Shown here piece by piece: positions 10,320 through 22,670 of a stretch of DNA of 64,000 nucleotides; within the stretch, counting starts at the first letter, position 1, and each line of letters begins with the position of its first letter. Where the stretch lies: contig CM060977.1 in assembly GCA_030765065.1 (NCBI GenBank), forward strand, positions 129,150,295-129,214,294, in the 5' to 3' direction. The stretch comes from Deroplatys truncata. Taxonomy: Eukaryota > Arthropoda > Insecta > Mantodea > Mantidae. Both the position numbers and the translations under genes were made by a program. Below the pieces are notes generated by a model. That model had not been told where the DNA came from, made no database searches, and saw only the letters and a list, made by a program, of their open reading frames with translations.

Positions 10320-11430
10320 ATGTATGCATAAATTCTGAAAAGGAGAAAGGCACTTAAATTCTCAGAGTCGGGGAAGCCCATCAGAGCCGCAAGTTAAGAG
10401 ACTGCTGGTTCGGGAAGTGCGAGAAAGAAAAAAATTTTAGAATTGGTAGTAAAAGTTATGTTTCAGATGCGTGAGATTTGGCAATGTATAATGTAGAATT
10501 TTGATGGGGTAGCACTAAAGTAGGCGGAGCTCAAGTTAATATAAAGTCTTGCAATTTTAATCAGAGTCACTGTTTTGTATGCACAGTCGTGCACACAGTC
10601 GTGCATACATTCGTCCCTCTGAACACTTTGCGGTGGTTTCCTTCTTCTCAATTGTGGTTATTTATCATTAGTAATGCAGCATAAATGAAGAAGGATAACC
10701 AGCCAGCATAAATATTGCCTAATTCAACGAAATCACTAGGTGGGTGTTGTCTTCGTGAAGTGAGAAGGTTGAAGTTGTGATTCTTAGCTTAGACGGTGAG
10801 TTACGAGGTCGTGCCTTTCATTCCAACTGATGCACAGTGTCCACGGCTGCAGTCGCTTTAAAAAATCTTGTTGGGCGTAAAACTGGATGGGTACCTCAAG
10901 GTGTGCCTCATAAGAAGACTTGCTACAATGAAGGACACTAATGCACTTGAACTGATGATTTTTAATTTTAACCAAGTTGTTAACAGTAAGCCTTTACAAT
11001 GTTTTCCTAGCGAGAATTTGACGCTTTCCACCTTGATGAACTTTGGATCATGATTTAGTGTACACACTTTGTTCACTGGAGATTATTCACTTCACATAAA
11101 CACGTTCAGTAAGCTATTTTATTCGCGCACTCAACACTTCTTTGTCTTGCACGATTTCGGAACACGGAAGTGTTTCTCTGACGCTAGTAAACTTTACGTC
11201 TACGTAATCAACACCAGTGTTTCATTTGCAAGAGTTCCCGTCGCGCACACAAAATTCTTTCCTTACATAGTTGCACTTATTATTTTTTGGGCGCGGAATG
11301 TTCACACTAAGTAGCGCTCATTTGTTTCGTGAGCGAATAAACAACACATCATGATTTTTCTCATAGACCTCAGCTTATATAGTATGCTAGCTTGTCAGTG
11401 TTTTGCGTTGAATTTTCTTATTGGCTCACC
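10320..11430. other. Unassigned DNA after R2 copy A
   Basis: Mixed AT-rich sequence. Overlapping short frames on both strands at 10784-11314 have no recognisable domain. No supported gene. Confidence 0.4.
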
Positions 11431-11625
11431 GAGGAAAATTGTAGGTCATTTCACGCGTTGAAGGAGGTGGTCACTGAGGATAATTGTCGGCATTTCACGC
11501 CTTGAAAGATGTCATGAGGAAAATTGTAGGTCATTTCACGCCTTGAAAGAGGTCACTGAAGAAAATTTTAGGTAATTTCACGCCTTGAAATAGGTAACTG
11601 AGGATCGTTTAGCGACTTGAAAGAG
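11431..11625 (+). repeat. Tandem repeat, ~42-bp unit
   Basis: Five units start at 11431, 11476, 11516, 11558 and 11600, each beginning GAGGAAAATTGTAGG or a close variant and continuing through TTTCACGCCTTGAAAGA. Spacing is 40-45 bp, and the last unit is partial. Confidence 0.85.
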
Positions 11626-12541
11626 AAAGTCAGAGGAAAAAATCCCGAAGCTTCCTACTTCTCTCCCTTGGCATTATATATGGCTGATGAGCTTATCACC
11701 AGCCACATACGGGCCTAGTGGCGGAATCCGTAACTATAGAAGTTTACTTGATTGCAGAAAAAACTCTTAGGATATCCCTATATCTATCTAGGTGTCAGCA
11801 AACTAAACTTACAGAGGTGAATGCTATTGTACCAGAGATGTATTATTAAAAACTGAATTCATGTAGTATAGTAAAATGTAAAGGTTATTTAAGAAACACA
11901 GGTATTTTAAAGCTTTGAATTACTTCAGAATTAATCTACAAATCAAGCCAGTTCAACTAGAGCAGAAATAATTATACTGCAAAGAGTAAAATACACCTAG
12001 GACAGATTTACTCGAATGTACTTTACCTTGTGACCATCCCTCCTGAGTAAAAACAAAGAATAGTGCACAGCGATCGTAAAACAGCCAAGCCCTACAGACA
12101 TAATTAAAACAAAAGCACTTCGACTAATCAACATGTGTAATTAAAAAGCTTTCTTTGTACAACAAAAGTATAAACAGCCTTTATTGTCGCCAAATAATTG
12201 TTTGCTAATAATTTACTAAATTATGGCATTAGTTTAATTAAATTATCATATTTACAATTACGTCATAAAATGTTAAGTTACAGAATAGTAATAATACACT
12301 GGTCTAAAAAACCTAAGGACGAAAGTATGCTTCACATGCTGTTACACTGCCAAGTAGCATAGCTCGATGAAACTTGAATCATACATAGAGGGAACTGCTA
12401 CGGTATGCTATAGTAGGCAACTAAACGAAATATGCAATGAGACGAACAGAAATGCCACTTTTATTCATAGACCATAAGCTACACAAAAGTCAATACGACA
12501 TGTGATGGCTCTCTAGATTTACAGAAATAGATACATGGTGC
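11626..12541. other. Unassigned AT-rich DNA
   Basis: Nothing recognisable to about 12295. From 12297 the sequence ACACTGGTCTAAAAAACC resembles a Tc1-type terminus and may be the 3' end of the transposase relic that follows, but I could not find its partner upstream of the gene. Confidence 0.4.
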
Positions 12542-13576
12542 TTAAAAGGGTGTATGATCACCACGGAGAGCAATGCATGCTCTGCAATGTGCTCCCATGC
12601 TGGACACAAGGTTGGTAAGCAGTTCTTGTGGTAGGGCGTTCCATACATCCACCAGAGCTGTTGACAACTGTTGGATGGTCCTTGCTGCATGTGGATGTGC
12701 TGCAATGCGTCTCTCCAAAGCATCCCACACGTGCTCGATGGGGTTTAAATCGGGGAACGGGCAGGCCAGTCCATTCGCCGAATATCCTCTCGTTCCAAGA
12801 GATCCTCCAAGAGATCGTTGTTCGATGCGGTCGCACATTGTCATCCATAAAAATGAAGTCAAGAGCCGACCGCACGCTGAAAACACGCACATGAGGAAGG
12901 AGTACACTATCGCAATAACGTTGAACAGTGAGCGTATCGCGTTCAAAGGTTTGGAGGTCGCTGCGCCCATGCAACATTATGCTCCCCAAACCATAACTCC
13001 TGGACCACTAAAACGATTATGTTCAAGAATGTTCCTGGGTTCATTAGTGTTCCCACCTCTCGCCAGATGAGGGCACGTCGAGTGTCACTATTTAGACTGA
13101 ATCGGCTCTCATCCGAGAAGAGCATGCGACCCCATTCCTTGTTGGTCCAATTTTGATGTTTCTGGGACCATCGCAAACGGTGCCGCCGCTGTGTGGATGT
13201 CAAAGAAACAAAACGTACTGGCCGTCGGGCAAAGAGACAACCTCTGTGTAGTCGCCGTGCCACTGTGTATCGTGAGATTGCGTGCCTAGCTGTCCTGTTA
13301 AATGTGGTTGCAATTACACCCGCTGTTTGGCGTAGATCCCTTCTTGCCTGTTGCACAATGTCGCGGTCATCTGCTGCTGAGGTTGAGCGTGGTTGACCAC
13401 CACCACTACTTAGGACAGCAGTGTCTGTCTGTGGTTTGGAAGGTTCCCCATGCACGTGAAACAATGCTGTGAGCAATTCCAAACTCCTGAACAGCGCTCG
13501 TCACACTTAGCCCTTCTTCCAGTTTCCCGATGATTCTTCCCCATGTGAAGTCATCCAAATGGTGTCTACGGGTCAT
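12542..13576 (-). pseudogene. Tc1-like transposase, frameshifted
   Basis: The minus strand encodes a full-length (~340 codon) Tc1 transposase broken into at least three frames. N-terminal helix-turn-helix: FTWGRIIGKLEEGLSV, starting at MTRRHHLDD (start codon at 13574-13576). Second DNA-binding part: RRDLRQTAGVI then ISRYTVARRLHRG. Catalytic signatures are all still legible: LFSDESRF (first Asp), FMDDNVRPHRT (second Asp) and PDLNPIEHVWD (Glu), the DD34E layout. It ends with CRACIALRGDHT, the usual Tc1 C-terminus. The frameshifts make it inactive. Its inverted ends are not clearly preserved on both sides. Confidence 0.88.
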
Positions 13577-14036
13577 GTTGCAATGAAGAACACCACTATA
13601 GTGCACCGTAACAGCTCGCTAATTGCCACACACCGTCTTGTCCTGTTTCGTCAAATGCCCCGTGTTGCGGGACCAGACCTATTTGGGATTATAGAACCGC
13701 TACACTCACGCCATGGAAGTCCAGCTTTCTGTGTACGTATGAGAGATCTCTGGCAACATGCTGCCGCACCTTCATCTACTTCCACCAAGTAGTTCATTTG
13801 TTATGTTACTTTACCCATCTCGGTCTTAGGTATTAACATATGCGTGTTTCCGAAATATTCATCCAATTAAGACATCTCTTGTATTCGTTTTTATAACCAC
13901 CACATTAGAATGTGCATGAAATTGGGGATAATTCTGCTTTTTTCAGCCTTCACTAACATTCCTTTCAGGAAAACCGTTTCTGTTTTTGGTGTGAAGACAG
14001 AAATGAACCATAACAACATCCCATAGATGTACCAAC

Positions 14037-14039
<3 letters not shown>
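13577..14039. other. Unassigned DNA upstream of Tc1 relic
   Basis: May include worn 5' flank of the Tc1-like element. No gene supported. Confidence 0.35.

Positions 14040-14084
<45 letters not shown>
14040..14084 (+). repeat. (CA)n microsatellite
   Basis: About 22 uninterrupted CA units. They generate spurious CVCV and THTH frames on the two strands. Confidence 0.98.
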
Positions 14085-14086
<2 letters not shown>

Positions 14087-14653
14087 TTATCAAACCGTAC
14101 GCTCATTAACAATTTAATACCATATATTGCATACCATTGCTTCACAAACCGACACAGTGTTAGTTATAATCGACGCAATAGTTCTAGACACGTGAAAATC
14201 TTAATGAGAGCTATGATGCGAGTTGCTTACCACATCAGGTGGTGACCGATCGACTGCATGCTGCAGGAGTGCGTGGGACAGTCATCGTCAAATATCCACA
14301 ACGGTTATGCACTGTGTTGCGCTGATAAACTTAGTTATATACAGTATATTGAAATCCACGCTGTAAAAAGCGCTTAATATAAAAAAACGCTGTCAATCAT
14401 TGCCTCCAATTCTTCCACATCTAACAACCCTTCCTCTTCTGCGGAATCACTCACATTATTGCCGTCATCACATCTGTCACTACTTTCTGCACCATTATCT
14501 AGCAAGAGAATTATTTCTGTTTGATTTTCTGCAATTCCGTATTTTTCGGAATAATGATTCTTAATTTATTCAGCATGTCGCCATACATTTTACCATTCTG
14601 GCCTTCCAATTTCAGCAAATTGCTGGCGTTATAACTGCTCCGTATATTTTAAT
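14085..14653. other. Unassigned DNA, possible transposon 3' flank
   Basis: AT-rich. Probably 3' flank of the transposase relic on the minus strand; no frame recognised. Confidence 0.35.
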
Positions 14654-15520
14654 TTAAAGTGATATTTCTGCATGCCACCCATTTTTTATATCAGCCCAGA
14701 TTAATTCGATTGGGTTTAGATCTGGACGATACGATGACAGTCTAAGTACATTATGGCGATGTTGTATTACTATCTGGTCAAGTATGTATGAATTCTGAAG
14801 CTGTTTGTTGGTTTTAATTAAGTTATATAGCTTTGTTTTACTCATGCTATCATCTAAAGCTTTATTATGTTTAAGTAACCAAGCTCTCATTTCTTCTTTC
14901 AAGGAAGTTGAGGTAGGTGGTTTGTGAATTTGAGTGTTGACGCATTGTGAAGCATTGTCGATGACCAGAACAGACCCAGCAGACATATTAGGTATCAACA
15001 TGGCGTTGATTCACTTCATGTAATTTTCTGTATTCATTTCTTGATGAAAATCTCCTGTTGTTTGTTGCGACTTGTAAAAGAAGGGCATTTGGAACGAAGT
15101 CGATCTTTCCAACAGCACGAAAGTTTCTGCTGTCTTTCAGCTGGATGAGCAATCTGCTTATTGTTAGCACAGTTTTTTCTTCCACATAGGAATTGTGAAT
15201 CGTGCGCCGAATGACGCATTCGAAATCGTCTATTTCTGTAATACGTTTAGGGACCTTATGTTTCTTCCCAGGTGTGTCAAATGGTACTCTTTCATCCATA
15301 TGCTTTTTTCTCTTATCTTTGAGAACTCTGGAAACGGAACTCGGTGAAACACCAGTTGCTTTGACTACTCTTTCTTTCACTCTCTAAGGCTTTTGTGGAA
15401 CTCGGATATAATTTCTTCCTTCTCTGCTTCTTGCTTCATGAAGTCGATGACATTTGCAATTATTTCCCTACTTTGACTATGTAACACCTTACCACTTAAC
15501 TTTAAAAACATAGGAGCCAT
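14654..15520 (-). pseudogene. IS630/Tc1-type transposase, internally deleted
   Basis: The start is at 15518-15520 (MAPMFLKLSGKVLHSQSRE). The first ~45 codons run into a frameshift near 15388 and continue as VKERVVKATGVSPSSVSRVL, a helix-turn-helix. After KDSRNF the sequence jumps to KIDFVPNALLL, a motif that in related insect transposases lies well downstream of the first catalytic Asp. The stretch with that Asp is therefore deleted. A second frameshift near 15010 leads to SVLVIDNASQ (second Asp) and RPDLNPIELIWADIK (Glu). It belongs to the large insect DDE group with the PDLNPIE signature and is inactive. Confidence 0.82.
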
Positions 15521-15884
15521 GGTTATAAATATAACAAATATAAAATAAGTACTATTTAGATACTGCAGCTCTCTTTAAAATTACAACCAGATGCAGACAC
15601 TTTCTATGCAGACTGTATGTGTTACGCACTGTGAGTAAGCAAAGGTATTATATCGCTTTCGTTGATAAAGCTAAACATAAACCATTCCTAGGCTCGGCAG
15701 CTGGGATGGCAATCAAGGTCACGATTCCAGAAGTTTTGCGCGAGTAATATACTCATTTTGTTATGGTCTGAGTGAATATAATATAAGAATGGGCGAATCT
15801 CTCTTCAAAAAGTTCATTTTTGAGAGATCCAGTGTAGGATCTAAATATGTTATTTGATTTTCAGCTGTTATATTTTAAACCGGG
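15521..15884. other. Unassigned DNA
   Basis: Likely 5' flank of the preceding transposase relic. No gene supported. Confidence 0.35.
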
Positions 15885-16215
15885 CGGTATAGTCCGGCGA
15901 CAACGTTTGTGGCATTCCCACTCGTAGTTTCTTCGGCGTCGACAGGCGAATGCTGGGGTGGTTTCTTCTCTGTTACTATTTCCTTTCCGCCATTTCCCTT
16001 TTATTCCATTCCCTTCCAATCTTTCAAGTATGCTTCTAGTTTCGCGGCATATGGCGGTACCGGACAAATGAGGCGGACACACACTCAATGGAAACAGTAT
16101 TCCCGTGGACAACAGATGGCTGCTTGATCGGTGGGTCGTTCATCGTCCCCTCTCAGCGGTCCCAGCAGTGGATTGGTCTGCAAGTTTAGAAACGTTAGGG
16201 GCTTGACTGGCTACG
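15885..16215 (+). mobile_element. SINE-E copy (plus orientation)
   Basis: Matches the inverse of 62966-63372: CTGGGGTGGTTTCTTCTC, the pyrimidine-rich CCCTTTTATTCCATTCCCTT block, CGGACAAATGAGGCGG and the AACGTTAGGGGCTT block. The tRNA-like head is too worn to recognise here. Confidence 0.6.
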
Positions 16216-16623
16216 GTTGGTAACCTCCAGTGTAATTTCTTCACAAGAACCCTTCGTCATGGGCGGTGTAGGAAGTGTCTCCCTCAGTTCAACTACCTGT
16301 ACCATTATCTATCATATTTTAGTCATATTTTGAGTGAGTTTAAAACCCTTCAAAACTCATATTAAAAACTGTAATATTCACAGATAACGAAACCTTCACA
16401 GAAATAATACACAACCGTTTGTGAAAATTACAACACCAATAAAGAATTTCCTGAATAACTCCAAACATGGTGGAAGTGTAGAAGAGTGTGCAAGTAATAA
16501 GTGATTAGGTGGGGTACACGTAGGTCAAGCTCAGCCTCTCGTGTCAGTCCGACAAGGTTAGTGTTGAGCTCAGAGTAGTTAGTGCAGAGTTGTCAAACAA
16601 GGTGGAAACAATAGAGTGCCAGT
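16216..16623. other. Unassigned DNA before Tc1 relic 2
   Basis: Probably includes the 5' end of the next transposon. No paired inverted end found. Confidence 0.35.
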
Positions 16624-17608
16624 ATGCATCGTCGACGTCAAAGGGAGCCATATTGGCATGCGAATGAGTTCGAGCGAGTCAGAATGATCGGTCTCCGTGA
16701 CATTTCGGCTCGTACAGGGCATACTGCTACGACAGTGATGCGTGTGTGGAAGCAGTGGATAGATGAAGATCGTACCCAGCGAAGAGCGGGTACTGGACCA
16801 CGGAACATGACCGCAGCACGGGATGACCGTCATCTTGTCCGCATGGCCCTAACGGCCGTACAGCTTCATTCACAGTGTTGGCTCAACACTGGAGCACTGC
16901 AACAGGTGTGAACTTGTCTGCATCAACAGTTCGTCGCCATCTGTTGCAGGTTGGACTGGTTGCATGTATGCCATTACGTCAGCTTCCATTGTCCAGAAAC
17001 CACAAGCTCTTCCGACTGCAATGGGCACGTGAACACCGTCACTGTGGTGCTGAGTGGCAAAATGTAATCTTTTAGGACGAGTCCCACTTCAATGTATCCT
17101 ACAGTGATGCCCGCATACGTGTCCGGCGGTACCTGGTGAGCACAACCTGGAAGGCTGCATTTTTAAGCGGCATGGCAGACAAACACCAGGTGTGATGGTT
17201 TGGGGCGGCATTGGTTACAACGACCGATCTCGCCTCCTACGTATTGAGGGCACTTTGAACAGCAGTGTCGTAGAGCCTGAGGTACTTCCCGTGCTTCAGG
17301 CATCTCCACTGGTCACATTTCAACAGGACAATGCCCGGTCACATTGCGAGGTATGTACAAGCCCTTCTTCGAAGAGCGACGGGTACCACTGATTCCCTAG
17401 CCAGCACGTTCGCTTGACATTCGCCCATCGAACATATATGGTTGGTCGGCACCTGGTCCTCCAGTAACCAGTGACACAGATTTGTAGGCTCAAATACAAA
17501 CTGCATGGAGGTAAATCTCTCAGGAACTTCTTTCAGAACCATGTTTACTTAATGTCATGGCGTATAGCAGCTCTAATTGCAGCGCATGGAGGCCACATCA
17601 AATACTGA
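16624..17608 (+). pseudogene. Tc1-like transposase, second lineage, with stop and frameshifts
   Basis: The start MHRRRQREPYWHANEFERVR leads into a helix-turn-helix. A frameshift near 16900 continues as TGVNLSASTVRRHLLQVGL. The first catalytic block reads VIF, stop, DESHFNVSYSD, so an in-frame TAG replaces the residue before the catalytic Asp (near 17073). Further on come VMVWGGIGYNDRSRLL and TFQQDNARSH (second Asp). The block that should hold the Glu is damaged (ARSLDIRPSN), so the third catalytic residue appears lost. The C-terminus RIAALIAAHGGHIKY is intact and ends with TGA at 17606-17608. It differs from the 12.5 kb relic in every block, so it is another Tc1 lineage. Confidence 0.87.
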
Positions 17609-18795
17609 ATATTAGGGCTCAATGGTCATGTATAGATTTGAAAAGTTTACCATTTGTTACTTGTTATGTACCTAACCTGGTATTAAATTCATTTAGTTTA
17701 TGCGTTTCCTACTTGGTGTTGCAACTTTCAAAAAGGCAGTGTATATTAAGGCCAGTTTAGATGTTATGCGTTGTCTCTTGTGTTGGACTACTCTGTCTTA
17801 TTCTTTATGTATTATTTTGTTTTATTTATAATGCATATGCTTAGAGAGACAGAAGTTTTCGCCGATGTCTCTTTAAAACACCCGGATAATATAAATATAG
17901 TACCTGTCATTATCACCATCTGCCTTAGACACGGCATCTCTTTTGAAACCAATTCAGACATTTCTGTTCCATTTTCCTATTTAAACACATCAATGTAGGT
18001 AATGCATCTATTTATGTAAGGTATTGAGTGATAAATTTCTGTATTCATCAATAATACAACGAAAATCAGCATTAATATACATGGAATACCAATGTGCTAT
18101 TATAAAATACTTATAAAGAAAAATACAAGTTTTCTTCATTTCTGAGCAAATAATACAGAACTTGCAATATTACAATGTACAGGTTCAATTCCATGCGTAC
18201 TGTGCCATACTGCTGCAACAATGATGAACATAGTGCAAGGAATTGTGTGCTAGGAATAGCTTCTTTGATACGATTCACATGGTTTTCCATAGATCAAATG
18301 AAATTCTGTCTCATCTTACTATGCATTACATTAAGGTAAAGAAATTGTTATAGATTTTTTCATTTTTGCTGGTCCTTTCAGGGCCACTTTCTCTGCTTTG
18401 CAACTATCCTCCCACTCCACTTAGTTCTCATCTTACAGTAGTGTTGTTGAGGCGGTAGTCTTATTATATGGTAGAATTTAATTAACATGACAGCTCTGGC
18501 TTTTCTTGGAGGGGTATGGCAACGTCCCCACCGCTGTTGCTCTAGCCAGTAAGGTGCCACCACGTTCCTTTCCCTTCGCCGACATGGTGAACTTAGAGGA
18601 GTAACACTTGCACACGTGGTTTATTATTGCTCACTAGCGTTACGTCCCAGCTAGCTGTTTGCTATTCGGTGTGGTGCTAAACAGCTAATACATCAGCTTA
18701 GAGTGAAATGCCAGGAGTCTAGGTTGTTTAAATGACACTGTAACTCTGGTCACAAGCATCGTGGAAGGGAGGGACTGGAGGGAAAACTATGGAAA
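17609..18795. other. Unassigned AT-rich DNA
   Basis: No frame with recognisable domains. The 61-codon minus frame at 18378-18563 has no family I know. Confidence 0.4.
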
Positions 18796-18796
18796 C

Positions 18797-18843
<47 letters not shown>

Positions 18844-18873
18844 GGAGAGAGATAGAGAGAGAAAGAGAGAGAG
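18796..18873 (+). repeat. (TA)n-(GA)n compound microsatellite
   Basis: A short TA run passes into an imperfect GA/GAGG run. Confidence 0.97.
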
Positions 18874-19311
18874 GCGGATTAGCATGCGTGACCTAGACTG
18901 GATGGTGTGGCAGTAATTTGTATCACAACAATGTAAATGCCAGAGTGATTGTAGTGTAAATAAGCATTATTTTATGACATTGATTTGAGATGTTTGTTAA
19001 TTATAAACACTGTTAGGAAATAAGTTTACACGGCCTCACTGAAACTGACAATAAGAGAGGGTAGCAATGAGCGACGGGGTGAGTTGTTTATCAATTATTA
19101 GAGACAAGCAAATGACGTCAGATTGGCGCGCTTTTCTTAGAAATGGTGGGAATATCTTCCTTAGAGCATATGTTTTCGTAATTTTGATTGGATATAAAAA
19201 TAGACGCTAATGTTGGCGCGCTTTATTAACCAATAGCAGCTCGGTTATAATCTTTAGGCATATCGGGGTGAGGGAGTACAAAAAGCTAAAGCCAGAGGCA
19301 AGTATTGTCCA
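18874..19311. other. Unassigned DNA before the 36-bp repeat
   Basis: Contains two GGCGCGC-type sites (19124, 19215) and TATA-like AT stretches, but no gene. Confidence 0.35.
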
Positions 19312-19490
19312 GTTCAACAGAATCATCCACGCATTACACGTCGCTGAGTCCAACAGAATCATTCAGAAGTTAAACGTCGCTTAGTTCATCAGAATCGTTC
19401 GCGGGTTACACGTCGCGTAGTTCAACGGAAGCATACTTAAAGTACACGTTACGCAATTCTACAAAATCTCTCGCGTGGTAAAGTTAGTTA
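19312..19490 (+). repeat. Tandem repeat with exact 36-bp period
   Basis: Units start at 19312, 19348, 19384, 19420 and 19456. The typical unit is GTTCAACAGAATC followed by GGTTACACGTCGC. Spacing is exactly 36 bp each time despite base changes. One frame reads a 12-residue repeat (SSTESF.GYTSL) but has an in-frame TAA in the second unit and no start codon. Confidence 0.88.
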
Positions 19491-21078
19491 TAAATGTGAA
19501 ATGCGCGAACTAATAAAGTGCGGCAAATAAGTGATTATAATAACATTATAAAACATAACAGTTTCAGTCTGGCGTGTATCAAAAGTCAATATGTGAAATT
19601 GAATAATGTGTGACGACAATAAAAGTGAAAAAACAAATTCTTTTATCAGTGTTATCTTTCAGTAACAAATCCTTTCCGTTTACACACCCTGTTCAAGAGA
19701 TGTGCTCGACCGAGAACAATAGCTAGCCGGAGGACAATGAACCCAACATTCAAAGTAGTAAAACAATAACACGCGCCCAGAAATAAGATAACACGAAGTG
19801 ACCGCGACAATTTGGCTCCCATACGTGGTGCAGATAAACATGAAGTATCTTCCAACTACCTACAAATTCTACTTTAATGGCCAGAGTGAAACCACTATAG
19901 TGCTTCGGTAATATGCCATTTATTTCACGTTTGTAGTAATTATGATGTCGCTGGTCTATCGAGGTACAAATATTTCAATAATGTGGATTAGTCTAGATTA
20001 TTGCCCCACTTTATAGTCTTTATTGCTGGTATAATTTCGCAATAAACCACACCCGAAGTAGCGTCTTCTCGCTTCGGATCACTCGCTAGAGTGACGACAC
20101 AGTTCTCTTTTTCATGATCGCTCACTACAGTATTAAACTTAAAGACTTGTCTTGTCTATTCGAGACGCTCGCTGGAATGTCAAAAACAGGATTTCTCTTC
20201 TCTGTTGCAGAGTAACCAGTAAAGCACAGTTAGGTGCTGCGGAGAATGCGCCCTTCTTTATACCCGCAAGAACATTCGAGAAACTACTTATTCCGCCGAA
20301 GGGGGGGTATTTATCGAAGCTTCACCATAATTTTTCAATTAGCCTCCAAATGCTTCCTGGTGAGGCTAACGATTACCCCCCCCCCTATTACTCTCGTTTA
20401 AATGAACTATTTGCTTTCCGCTTGTGGTATTGTCATCGAATTCACTAAATTAACACTGCAAGACTTGATAAAGAAGATTATAGGAAGATATGTAGAGGAA
20501 TCATAATATAAAACAATTGGAATCGTTTTATGAAAAAAGTATTAATATTCTTTCACTTATAGTGTATCTCAAAATTAATAATTCACACAGCGACAACTAA
20601 ACTAATTTCAAATTGATGTTGCGTTTACAGTAACTTTCTTTCTTGTCCTCTAGAGGTTACAACCCCTATATAAATTCTACTTTTCCTTTCGCCCTTAAAA
20701 TTGGTATCTTTACTAAGATTGTTCCGAGTTAGGAACTATACATACAACCTAGTAAAGAATATAAGCGCTCTCAAAATATGGTTTAGGAGGATATCGGCCC
20801 ACTGGCCCAGAATGCCCCTGCTTCTCCCGACCTTTCCAAAGTAAGTGCGAGTTGATAACGTGGCATAACAAGGAAGTTGATTTAATATGCGGTTATTGCA
20901 TGAATAATGCAGGAATAGGAAGTTTGGATAAGAAATAGGGGATGTATCGCCAGGAAGTGTCGGCTCCTCGACGTTTCCTTTTCCGCATATATTTTGGTCG
21001 CGTTCGGATGGAGTAGGGGGGGGAGCGTCTCTGCACGCACAGTCAGATAACCAGGCCACCTCTACCTAGATCAATAGT
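19491..21078. other. Unassigned DNA
   Basis: No supported gene. A G-run at 20306-20312 and a C-run near 20376-20385 are the only marked features. Confidence 0.4.
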
Positions 21079-21130
21079 TGCCAAATTGCGTATATAAGAG
21101 CCCCTCAAAGTTCAAGGCAAAGTCACCGTG
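21079..21130 (+). promoter_or_regulatory. TATA-like promoter candidate
   Basis: GCGTATATAAGAGCCCCTC resembles a strong animal TATA box with a GC-rich downstream flank and a pyrimidine/CA start region ~25-30 bp further on. No credible downstream open frame is visible in the next kilobase, where an R1 copy begins. It could be a worn transposon promoter. Confidence 0.3.
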
Positions 21131-21284
21131 TTGTCTTACGTATGCTGCAAAACGGTGTACTAAGCTTAACCTCAGAAATCAAGTAGATGCAGAATTCTAA
21201 AGGGCTTCAAAACTAAAAGGTTAATATAACTGCGTGTGCCTTGGAGAACAAACTTACAATATTCTGCATTTACGTGGCGTACTC

Positions 21285-22556
21285 TACTCCCTTTCTGAAA
21301 ACTATATTCGTACAAAAGTATATTCTTCTATCTACTTCTTGATTACATTTGAGATAAATCTTCATTTTAGGTTTAAATATTTCCTTTAGAAGCATAACAG
21401 CTACTTGAGTAAAGTATAAACATTTGAGATTTCAAAAAATAACGAAGTTTATCTCGCTAGAAAGCATTAACACTACAAAATAATTTGAAATAAATCATGT
21501 CCTTTCACGAGACCTACATTTCTTTAGGTTGTAAGATTGTGTTTATCTTCTACGGTTTACCAATTATATTAATAATTATAATTTGTATATTAAAATATAT
21601 AATTATTTTTCTTTCTTCGTTTTCTTTTGTTCTGTCATTCTTTGTTTCCTTTTGTCACCCCTAACTTCTATCTTAAATATGCATGTACGGTCAATGATCC
21701 ATGCACTGTGTGTTACAAAAGTCATTCAGATTGAAGAGGACTTCAACTATTCCCAGGAAATTCAAGATGTACACCTTGTTTGTCTCCTAAATATTTTAAA
21801 TACGTGATAACTTAATCAAAATTATTCGCATTTTTTTGAGAAAATAAACAAAAAGTGTACGAGACTCTCCCGTGTTAGAGGAGAAACTTCATAGGTTCCA
21901 GTATTTTTGACGATTTTATTACTTCAGGGTTAGGAAATGGTTATGTGGGATTTTATTGAAGAAAATCCCTCTTAATTAAATCAATTAATTCATATTCTAA
22001 CAAATAAATTATGGGTTTATGTCAGTTGAAGTATTGATCCTCCCTCTCTTTCTGCTCAACTGCCGGTTGGAGTCACAGGAGAGGAAGCGTTTCACTTTTC
22101 GTCCGATCCGGACTAATCTGCCACAGTTCACGCGGCGTAAACTGTCAATGACGTTTGCAAAAACTGCGGTTGGATTCGGAGAGGGACCCGTTTCACTTTT
22201 CGTCTGATCAAGCCAATTCGCCCTACCGTGCCTAAAGTAATTTCACTTAAAAAACAACGAAACATGTTCTATATCATGTGTAGTTTAGGTGTGGAACTTT
22301 CTTGAAGCTCTTCGTGCCGCTTCGAAGATGCTCAGCTTAAATACCAAGTTTGGTGTTTAACTGATTTTCGTTTTAGAGTTACGCTGTTCAAAGAGACAGA
22401 CAGACAGGCAGGCACAGACACCTACAGACATGCACATATCTTTTTCTAAAAATACTCTTGGATTCAGGGAGCCTCAAAACGTGTATTTCCAGTTAAATCA
22501 GGGTATCGAATGCAATATTTCCTCTACTTATTACAGGTATGTAGCAGAGAAAGTAA
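21285..22556 (+). repeat. R1 repeat copy 8 with internal insertion
   Basis: R1 head at CTCTACTCCCTTTCTG and tail at GTAGCAGAGAAAGTAAAC. About 22020-22235 does not match R1 and has its own internal duplication (see next entry). Confidence 0.7.
22074..22235 (+). repeat. Imperfect ~101-bp direct duplication
   Basis: GTTTCACTTTTCGTC occurs at 22089 and 22190, each preceded by a GGAGAGG-type stretch and followed by CCGATCCGGACTAATCTGCC or a variant of it. Confidence 0.65.
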
Positions 22557-22597
22557 ACATAAATGAAACTTGGAAAGGTAGAAGCAGAAGACTAAAC

Positions 22598-22670
22598 ATT
22601 CAATGCCATCGCCGGATCCCCCGGTCTCCGTCCGGTGGCTCTAACCACTGAACTACCATGGCAATATGCC
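22598..22670 (-). mobile_element. tRNA-like SINE head fragment
   Basis: Minus strand: CCATGGTAGTTCAGTGGTTA contains a perfect A box (TAGTTCAGTGG, 22645-22655), followed by a GC-rich arm and a poor B box. There is no closed cloverleaf, so it is not called a tRNA gene. Confidence 0.4.

Noticed and set aside
13891-14245. CVCV/THTH-rich frames
   Set aside because: Translations of the (CA)n run.
18378-18563. 61-codon minus frame rich in basic residues (considered as a histone or ribosomal protein)
   Set aside because: No stretch matches those families when read in any frame.
19312-19490. CRISPR-like array
   Set aside because: Units are contiguous with no spacers, diverged, and the DNA is eukaryotic.
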